Source of the DNA: Acidiferrobacter sp.
GTDB taxonomy: Bacteria; Pseudomonadota; Gammaproteobacteria; Arenicellales; UBA868
Direction: 5' to 3'
Assembly: GCA_002694065.1 (NCBI GenBank)
Contig: NZKZ01000090.1
Coordinates: 1 to 6,172 of the forward strand
Length of the DNA: 6,172 nt
Below are positions 1-3,465 of this stretch, piece after piece (the stretch's first letter is position 1; every line of letters starts with the position of its first letter). The position numbers were made by a program, and so were the translations under genes. A model generated the notes under the pieces. The model had not been told where the DNA came from and did no database searches. It worked only from the letters and a program-made list of their open reading frames with translations.

Positions 1-25
1 CGACTATCAGGAAGGCGGTGGCATG

Positions 26-37
26 ACGACTTGTCGT
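26..37. repeat. 12-bp perfect palindrome downstream of a TATA-like box
   Basis: ACGAC-TT-GTCGT reads the same on both strands. It begins 9 bases downstream, on the minus strand, of the TATA-like box at 46-54, roughly where transcription would begin. That position would suit an operator for the gene leaving the window to the left. A palindrome this short can arise by chance, so confidence is low. Confidence 0.3.
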
Positions 38-45
38 TCCTCGGG

Positions 46-54
46 GTATTTGAA
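46..54 (-). promoter_or_regulatory. TATA-like promoter box facing out of the window
   Basis: The minus strand reads TTCAAATAC within GGTTCAAATACC. Nearly the same string occurs upstream of the ubiquitin-like gene (3196-3204) and of the 654-residue gene (5552-5560), always on the minus strand and in non-coding sequence. It lies in the 89-base gap after the small membrane peptide, so it would start a new transcript whose gene begins beyond base 1. The call rests on motif recurrence and position. Confidence 0.5.
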
Positions 55-89
55 CCTCGCAATGCCGTTCGCAAGCGTAAGGGCTGGCA

Positions 90-185
90 TCATGCCATCC
101 CCAGTGGGAAAAGAATCAGCACAATTGGGATCATGACCACCATCGTGACGACGAACGCAATCACCTCGATGATGAACCTCAGCAC
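90..185 (-). CDS. Small hydrophobic single-pass membrane peptide (31 aa), start GTG
   Basis: This short frame begins with GTG immediately after the TAG stop of the TFB-like gene and in the same frame. After a short N-terminus (residues 1-8, with R3 and E7) it is almost entirely Ile, Val, Met, Leu and Phe to about residue 29, enough for one membrane-spanning helix broken by prolines at 20 and 27. A GAGG ribosome site lies about 8 bases upstream inside the TFB C-terminal codons. It is probably translated by reinitiation after TFB. Because the frame is shared, occasional readthrough of TAG would add a membrane tail to TFB; this is inference only. I recognise no family. It could also be a chance open frame, but such a hydrophobic stretch directly at a coupled start makes a real peptide more likely than not. 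Confidence 0.5.
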   Translation of the reverse strand: MLRFIIEVIAFVVTMVVMIPIVLILFPLGMA

Positions 186-1211
186 CTAGTCCACCTCTCC
201 CTTCCTTGGCTTCGAGCCACTGCCATCGACGTCCGAGAAGACCCTCTTCCCGCACCTCTCTATGAAGACGGACATGCCTGGGACGGGCACCATCTGACCG
301 AGCATCTTGGCCTGCTTGGAGCTCATCCCGAGGCTGGCCATGGCCTCTATCATTGACTCCATCGCAGCCCTCTTGGAGACCGCGTTGAACTTCCCCCCCA
401 TCATCCACTTGTCCCCATACTGGACGGGCTCGCCGTTCTCCCTCAGGCTCTGGCGCGCGACCCCTAGGACGCTGTTCGCCTGCTCGAACGAGACCCCCTC
501 GACCGTGGTGAGGAAGTCCCGTAGCCTGGTTAGCCAGTAGTTCAGCTCACGGGTCCGTCTCTGTAGCGGGTCCTCCGGCATGTAGCCGTCCTGCTTCCTC
601 AGCTCCAACTCCCTCCATCTCCTCAGCATTCGAACCGCTCCGGCAAGGTCGTTGAACTCGACGCCCCACTGGAGGGCTATCTGGGGTGCCCTGTTCTCGG
701 TGCCGTCGTCGTTGATCACGTGCAGTGCGGAGGAAACCAGTAGCTTCCTCCGGTAGTCGGAGGAGTCAGCCGTTGACATCCCCTTGGTGCCTCTGAGCTT
801 GTTCCTCTTGGAGGAGAGCTTCAGGTCCCTGTTGGCTTCTGCGAGAAGCCTCTTGACTGCATCCTTCGTCCTTTCCCCCTCTCCCGAGCCATCGACCAGG
901 TCATCGACCATGGCCATGAAGTCCTTGCGCTTCCTGGTGGAGATGTCATGGGTCTTCATCAGCCTCCTTGACGTCCTGTCTGAGCCCTTTATCCTAGAGC
1001 CGAGTCCCTTCGAGGGGGTGTTCTGGGGGCTCTCCCCCCACCTTAGGCTGGGGCCATCATCGAGGAAGTACGGGTTCTCCAGAACCAAGCCGCAGTCACT
1101 GCAGATGACCTCCTCCATGAGGTCGTCCACCATTGACTCGAAGCTGCCGCATGAAGGGCAGACGCCCACTTCTGAGTCGTGGTCTTCTCTCTCAATCCTA
1201 CCCAATTTCAC
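186..1211 (-). CDS. Divergent archaeal transcription initiation factor B (TFB/TFIIB-like), 341 aa
   Basis: Family role: TFB binds the TATA-TBP complex and recruits archaeal RNA polymerase. The N-terminus carries a classic TFIIB zinc ribbon, C18-x2-C21 and C37-x2-C40, the second half reading ICSDCGLVLEN. It is followed by a B-reader/linker-like stretch with W58 and GLGSRI (residues 70-75), which recalls the TFB core. The rest (about 95-320) is helical and presumably holds the cyclin repeats, but it is too divergent for me to place them. The length is slightly above the usual roughly 300. The start is GTG at 1211, overlapping the stop of the 45-aa gene as GTGA, so translation is probably coupled; no well-spaced independent ribosome site is visible. 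Position downstream of the ubiquitin-like genes suggests a specialised paralogue rather than the housekeeping TFB. Confidence is high for the zinc ribbon and family, moderate for function as a true initiation factor. Confidence 0.85.
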   Translation of the reverse strand: MKLGRIEREDHDSEVGVCPSCGSFESMVDDLMEEVICSDCGLVLENPYFLDDGPSLRWGESPQNTPSKGLGSRIKGSDRTSRRLMKTHDISTRKRKDFMAMVDDLVDGSGEGERTKDAVKRLLAEANRDLKLSSKRNKLRGTKGMSTADSSDYRRKLLVSSALHVINDDGTENRAPQIALQWGVEFNDLAGAVRMLRRWRELELRKQDGYMPEDPLQRRTRELNYWLTRLRDFLTTVEGVSFEQANSVLGVARQSLRENGEPVQYGDKWMMGGKFNAVSKRAAMESMIEAMASLGMSSKQAKMLGQMVPVPGMSVFIERCGKRVFSDVDGSGSKPRKGEVD

Positions 1212-1345
1212 ACCTCATTAACCGTTACAAAACAATCTATTCCCCTCTCCGAGAGCGGGACTTCGAACACGGGATTAGACGGGTAATGAACGTTCTCCAG
1301 TGACACCTCTTCCAGGGGTCTTTTTGCCAGCTCTTCCGCACCCAT
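1208..1345 (-). CDS. Small hypothetical protein (45 aa) translationally coupled to TFB
   Basis: No family is recognised. The frame opens with ATG (preceded by an in-frame TTG) after a TAA seven codons further up. Its TGA overlaps the TFB GTG by four bases (GTGA), a standard arrangement for coupled translation and the main support for a real gene. The N-terminal half is acidic and helical; the middle reads SLENVHYPSNPVFEVP, and the C-terminus is beta-like (CFVTVNEV). No ribosome site lies before the ATG, so a leaderless start is possible. The codons for SLEN sit in a 13-base repeat shared with the small gene just upstream. The peptide may mainly serve to couple or tune TFB translation. Confidence 0.5.
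   Translation of the reverse strand: MGAEELAKRPLEEVSLENVHYPSNPVFEVPLSERGIDCFVTVNEV
1293..1305. repeat. 13-bp direct repeat, copy 1 (TTCTCCAGTGACA)
   Basis: The same 13 bases recur at 1463-1475. On the minus strand each encodes S-L-E-N in its own small reading frame (VSLENV here, MSLENI in the other), so the repeat may reflect a shared peptide motif or partial duplication rather than a DNA-level signal. Confidence 0.5.
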
Positions 1346-1378
1346 CAAGCATGTAGTCGGTTCGCATTATCAGTAAAG

Positions 1379-1392
1379 AGTGAATTTTCACT
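1379..1392. repeat. 14-bp perfect palindrome between two small genes
   Basis: AGTGAA-TT-TTCACT lies in the 65-base gap between the 48-aa gene (ends 1411) and the 45-aa gene (starts 1345). It sits about 34 bases upstream of the ATG, next to an AT-rich stretch (minus strand TTTACTGATAA) that could serve as a TATA element. This placement would suit an operator controlling a TFB-containing sub-transcript. The palindrome is seen directly; the function is inferred. Confidence 0.4.
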
Positions 1393-1410
1393 GGCAATCA
1401 GATGGTGGCC

Positions 1411-1557
1411 TCAGATCTGCTCCTCTCGCCATCGGTGGAGGTTGATTATGCCCCTGGCAATATTCTCCAGTGACATCACCGGAGAGGATGTCAGCGCGTG
1501 CCTGACTAGCTCCTCGAACTCGTCATCGGGGTCCTCCCCAATGACTGCGTGAATCAT
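1411..1557 (-). CDS. Small acidic hypothetical protein (48 aa, or 77 aa from a CTG at 1644)
   Basis: No family is recognised. The chosen ATG at 1557 has a strong ribosome site, GAGGTG, six bases upstream; an in-frame GTG lies at 1566. The protein is acidic at its start (EDPDDEFEEL), contains VMSLENIARG in the middle and ends in a basic, aromatic segment, LHRWREEQI. Coding-like sequence continues in the same frame upstream to 1644, at the very end of the JAMM gene, with helical residues such as SDRIREAVSRL and the codon preferences of its neighbours. The only possible start up there is CTG, with a GGGGGTG stretch six bases before it. The true start is therefore unsettled. It sits between the JAMM gene and the TFB sub-operon, apparently on the same transcript. 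Confidence 0.55.
   Translation of the reverse strand: MIHAVIGEDPDDEFEELVRHALTSSPVMSLENIARGIINLHRWREEQI
1463..1475. repeat. 13-bp direct repeat, copy 2 (TTCTCCAGTGACA)
   Basis: Exact copy of the sequence at 1293-1305, 170 bases apart. It lies in the 48-aa frame, where the minus strand encodes MSLENI. Confidence 0.5.
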
Positions 1558-1563
1558 CGCTTC

Positions 1564-1569
1564 CACCTC
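1564..1569 (-). promoter_or_regulatory. Ribosome binding site (GAGGTG) that decides the 48-aa start
   Basis: Minus-strand GAGGTG matches the archaeal anti-Shine-Dalgarno complement GGAGGTGAT and ends six bases before the ATG at 1557. It favours that ATG over the overlapping GTG (1566) and the upstream CTG (1644). Confidence 0.5.
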
Positions 1570-1633
1570 TATGCCCGGTTCTTCCGAGTCCTCATCCGAG
1601 AGGGCGCTGAGCCTGCTGACGGCTTCCCTGATT

Positions 1634-2155
1634 CTATCCGACAGATGCTACACCCCCTTTGCCGTAGGGTACGTTTGGCTCCGATGACCATCTGGAGAGA
1701 GGTCCCTCCTCGGCTAGTGCTAGAGGGTGATTCCCACCGTTAACCGTCCTCTTCAGGTGGTCGAAGCCCAGTACCAGGGCCTCCTCTATCAGGTTGGAGT
1801 ATGTGGCTAGGGAGTCCTTGTCGGTCTGCGACCAGTATGCGAGCCTCGGGTGCGTGTGCACCCACAGCCTGAATGGGATCTCCGATCCCTCTGGTGGGCT
1901 GAGGATGACGCTCCCTGCGGTGCCGACGTCTACGAAGACCCTCTCCCTTCTGTCGAGTAGTATGCTCACTTCCCTCCCCATTGAGTCTGCGATTTTCCAT
2001 ACCTCCTCCCAACATCCCTCAAGGGCCATCTGGCCTATGGTCTCCCTGATAACGAGAGAGTCGTGGTCACCCCCCAGTACTGCCTTTCTGACTTCGCCCA
2101 TTGGGTGGCGACGAGTGTCTACGGCGGGACGATGCTTCCTGTTTCCCTCAGTCAT
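1634..2155 (-). CDS. JAMM/JAB-domain metalloprotease, likely Ubl-removing or Ubl-processing enzyme (173 aa)
   Basis: Family role: JAMM enzymes (Rpn11, AMSH, prokaryotic JAB) use zinc to cut isopeptide or peptide bonds after ubiquitin-like modifiers. The protein shows H100-T-H102-P, then S109-Q-T-D112, the HxH...SxxD zinc and catalytic signature. E62 in GREVSILLD is the best candidate for the catalytic glutamate that opens the domain. Only six residues separate the second His from Ser, where seven is usual, and the E-to-HxH distance (38) is on the short side. ATG at 2155 overlaps the E1 stop by eight bases and has GGAGG eight bases upstream, so translation is coupled to E1. The adjacent Ubl already ends in GG, so deconjugation is a likelier job than precursor trimming. 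Activity is inferred, not shown. Confidence 0.8.
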   Translation of the reverse strand: MTEGNRKHRPAVDTRRHPMGEVRKAVLGGDHDSLVIRETIGQMALEGCWEEVWKIADSMGREVSILLDRRERVFVDVGTAGSVILSPPEGSEIPFRLWVHTHPRLAYWSQTDKDSLATYSNLIEEALVLGFDHLKRTVNGGNHPLALAEEGPLSRWSSEPNVPYGKGGVASVG

Positions 2156-2882
2156 CTTGCCTTCCTCCTGCTAGAGGCAGGAACCCGAGGGTCCCGAAGG
2201 TGATGCTAGAGGAGCCCGGCCTCGGCGTCTTGGCGTTCTCCTCCCCTGCCATTTCCCTTAGGCTCTGTATCGCCCACTGGGCCCCCCATGCAGCTGCAGC
2301 TGCGAAGCCCATCTGGAGATTGCCGGTCTCGATGGCACCGTCCAACTGGCAGCTCGCAGGCTCCTGTTGCCCGGTCAGTTCTGACCTTGTTCCCTCTTCG
2401 ACGCTGTCGTCCAGTGCTATGAAGCCGTCACCGGAGCACCTCAGGTCTGCCCACTTGGATTTGGAGGCGTGAACCGCTGACCTCGCTTGGGAGGAGTCTA
2501 CGCACACGACAACCATGTCCTGGTCCCCCATGTCAATGGGATTACGGACGTCCTCCGCAATCGCAACTATCTCCAGGAGGTCGTTCTCGAAGCACGACAG
2601 AGCCCGCTTCAGCGAGTGCACCTTCTTCCTTCCTATGTCGTCTTTGACGAAGCCCTGGAAGAGGGTGTTCCTGGACTCGACGCAGTCGGAGTCGAACAGC
2701 GTTATCCTGACTCCTCCGAGCTTCCTAACCATGTCCCCGTCATGCAATGATCGGACCAGCATAGGCACGAGCATCGATCCTATGCCCCCTGCCCCTACCA
2801 CTGCTATCCTGAGCTTTTGCAAGGTAGTTTGCATCGCTTCGTTCGTCATGTCGGGTTCCCCGTAAATTTCTGTTGGGCCCAC
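2148..2882 (-). CDS. ThiF/E1-family Ubl-activating enzyme, PRTRC-ThiF-like (244 aa)
   Basis: Family role: E1/ThiF proteins adenylate the C-terminal glycine of a ubiquitin-like protein with ATP. A Rossmann nucleotide site is clear: VVGAGGIG (28-35). It is followed by DSDCVESRN (64-72), Q76, IGRKK (83-87) and CVDSSQAR (127-134), the DxD..E..N, Q, K and D positions of the family. C178 in EPASCQL is the best candidate for a thioester cysteine, with C149 as an alternative. The stretch from C178 to the end (SCQL, helix, TFGTLGFLPL) resembles, from memory, the ThiF protein of PRTRC cassettes. There is no separate Ubl-fold or large catalytic-cysteine domain as in eukaryotic E1. Start: GTG 2882 is given; ATG at 2849 is an equal alternative and still keeps the whole nucleotide site. 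It lies 64 bases after the Ubl stop and overlaps the JAMM gene. Confidence 0.88.
   Translation of the reverse strand: MGPTEIYGEPDMTNEAMQTTLQKLRIAVVGAGGIGSMLVPMLVRSLHDGDMVRKLGGVRITLFDSDCVESRNTLFQGFVKDDIGRKKVHSLKRALSCFENDLLEIVAIAEDVRNPIDMGDQDMVVVCVDSSQARSAVHASKSKWADLRCSGDGFIALDDSVEEGTRSELTGQQEPASCQLDGAIETGNLQMGFAAAAAWGAQWAIQSLREMAGEENAKTPRPGSSSITFGTLGFLPLAGGRQDD
2164..2168 (-). promoter_or_regulatory. Ribosome binding site of the JAMM gene
   Basis: Minus-strand GGAGG ends eight bases before the ATG at 2155. It lies inside the E1 codons for LAGG, so JAMM has its own ribosome site despite the eight-base overlap with E1. Confidence 0.6.
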
Positions 2883-2903
2883 CCCGGAGTTTTACCCCCG
2901 GAG
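2882..2903. repeat. 8-bp direct repeat CCCCGGAG before the E1 start
   Basis: CCCCGGAG occurs at 2882-2889 and 2896-2903, 14 bases apart, abutting the GTG proposed for E1. On the minus strand this is CTCCGGGG twice, G-rich enough to affect ribosome access. It may instead be simple composition. Confidence 0.3.
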
Positions 2904-2923
2904 CGGGTTTGCGTTTTTCCGTC

Positions 2924-2934
2924 GCCCTGAGGGC
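2924..2934. repeat. Small inverted repeat in the Ubl-E1 gap
   Basis: GCCCT-G-AGGGC is a perfect inverted repeat. On the minus-strand transcript it is followed by an A-rich rather than U-rich run (GACGGAAAAACGC), so a terminator ending the Ubl transcript is not supported. A processing or stabilising hairpin that lets Ubl be made in excess over E1 is possible. Confidence 0.35.
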
Positions 2935-2940
2935 CTTTCT

Positions 2941-2954
2941 GCGGCTTCAGCCGC
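2941..2954. repeat. Inverted repeat spanning the Ubl stop codon
   Basis: GCGGCT-TC-AGCCGC is a perfect palindrome covering the codons for the final Gly-Gly, the TGA stop and the bases after it. Together with the inverted repeat at 2924-2934 it gives two adjacent short hairpins between Ubl and E1. Confidence 0.4.
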
Positions 2955-3162
2955 CAGCCAGACCAGGGACCAGCTGGACTGTCCCCACAGTGGACCAGTC
3001 TGCTTCTGCCAGCTGGGCTGGCTGAAGCATCTTCCCTCCTGCGAAGATCCATGTCTCCCCCGTCCCCTCTTCGACTCGAGACATCGTCTCGGCCTTGGTA
3101 AGGTTCAGGGTCTGGTGCCCGGTACGGTCGGCGATTTCCACTCTTGTGGTGTTTTCTTCCAT
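2947..3162 (-). CDS. Ubiquitin-like modifier with mature C-terminal Gly-Gly (71 aa)
   Basis: Expected role: activation by the adjacent E1 through its C-terminal glycine, then attachment to targets or use as a sulfur carrier. It has the length and layout of a beta-grasp protein: strand 7-11 (RVEIA), a TG turn at 14-15, strand 18-21, then a short helix. WIFAGGKML (38-46) is strikingly close to ubiquitin LIFAGKQLE. Next come AEADWS (52-57), where ubiquitin has LSDYNI, a strand TVQLV (61-65), and a tail LAGG ending at the last residue (G70-G71). The first strand is offset and the central helix region is shorter than in ubiquitin, so the fold is inferred. There is only one lysine-bearing FAGGK site plus K23, so chains are possible but limited. 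ATG 3162 has AGGAGG seven bases upstream and a TATA-like box at 3196-3204. It is the first gene of the E1-JAMM unit. A MoaD/SAMP-type carrier is the main alternative. Confidence 0.82.
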   Translation of the reverse strand: MEENTTRVEIADRTGHQTLNLTKAETMSRVEEGTGETWIFAGGKMLQPAQLAEADWSTVGTVQLVPGLAGG

Positions 3163-3169
3163 TCCGGTT

Positions 3170-3175
3170 CCTCCT
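3170..3175 (-). promoter_or_regulatory. Strong ribosome binding site of the Ubl gene
   Basis: Minus-strand AGGAGG ends seven bases before the ATG at 3162. It is one of the best matches in the window and fits a highly translated modifier. Confidence 0.75.
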
Positions 3176-3195
3176 AGTCCCTATGTCCCTGCAGG

Positions 3196-3204
3196 GTATA
3201 TGAA
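3196..3204 (-). promoter_or_regulatory. TATA-like promoter box of the Ubl-E1-JAMM unit
   Basis: The minus strand reads TTCATATAC within GGTTCATATACCC, 33 bases upstream of the Ubl ATG. Transcription about 25 bases downstream would leave a short leader carrying the AGGAGG site. The motif recurs as TTCAAATAC at 46-54 and 5552-5560. Confidence 0.6.
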
Positions 3205-3230
3205 CCACCGAGGGTTTCCCACTCGAGAAA

Positions 3231-3242
3231 TTCCAAATAATC
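3231..3242 (+). promoter_or_regulatory. Possible TATA-like box of the plus-strand cysteine-rich gene
   Basis: TTCCAAATAATC resembles the minus-strand motif TTCAAATAC in the opposite orientation. Transcription about 25 bases from its centre would begin close to GTG 3262, which would give a leaderless message. Only one copy is seen in this orientation, so support is weak. Confidence 0.35.
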
Positions 3243-3261
3243 ACGATTGGGCCAGTGGTCC

Positions 3262-3465
3262 GTGGGGGACTCAATCGCCGAGCGACGTCCGGACGAAGGT
3301 GCGCTATTGCTGTCAAAGGTGCCTGGGGGTTGTGGCAAGGAGCTGCGGTACTTCGACGAGCACGATGACCTGTACTCCGTGAATGGGCCGATATGGTGCG
3401 GGATGGCCCTGATGAGCATCGAAGGATACTTCGTCGTGTGCCCGGAGTGCCATGTTCCTTCATAG
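3262..3465 (+). CDS. Small cysteine-rich, possibly zinc-binding protein (67 aa), divergent from the Ubl gene
   Basis: This is the only plus-strand gene. The second half is convincingly coding: CGKELRYFDEHDD, a WCGMAL segment, then YFVVCPECH near the C-terminus. CGK, WCG and CPEC give four cysteines, plus a following His, that could hold one zinc ion. GTG 3262 is chosen because a TATA-like box at 3231-3242 would give a leaderless start; TTG at 3247 is the longest alternative in this frame. In another frame an ATG at 3200 leads to KVRYCCQRC, and one extra G in the GGGGG run near 3328-3332 would fuse it to this frame and add a CxxC pair. The gene is divergent from Ubl and ends base-to-base against the 654-residue gene. 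A RING-like or zinc-ribbon partner of the Ubl system is an attractive but unproven reading. Confidence 0.55.
   Translation: MGDSIAERRPDEGALLLSKVPGGCGKELRYFDEHDDLYSVNGPIWCGMALMSIEGYFVVCPECHVPS

Noticed and set aside
24..134. Short plus-strand frame (about 36 aa) near the left edge
   Set aside because: It has no ribosome site, overlaps the membrane peptide and promoter on the other strand, and its composition is unremarkable.
784..1221. 145-aa plus-strand frame opposite TFB
   Set aside because: It is antisense to the zinc-ribbon-bearing TFB frame, rich in Ser/Leu/Pro, and has no recognisable motif.
2924..2934. Intrinsic terminator after the Ubl gene
   Set aside because: The hairpin is followed by A-rich rather than U-rich RNA on the transcribed strand, and E1 and JAMM follow closely, so cotranscription is more likely.
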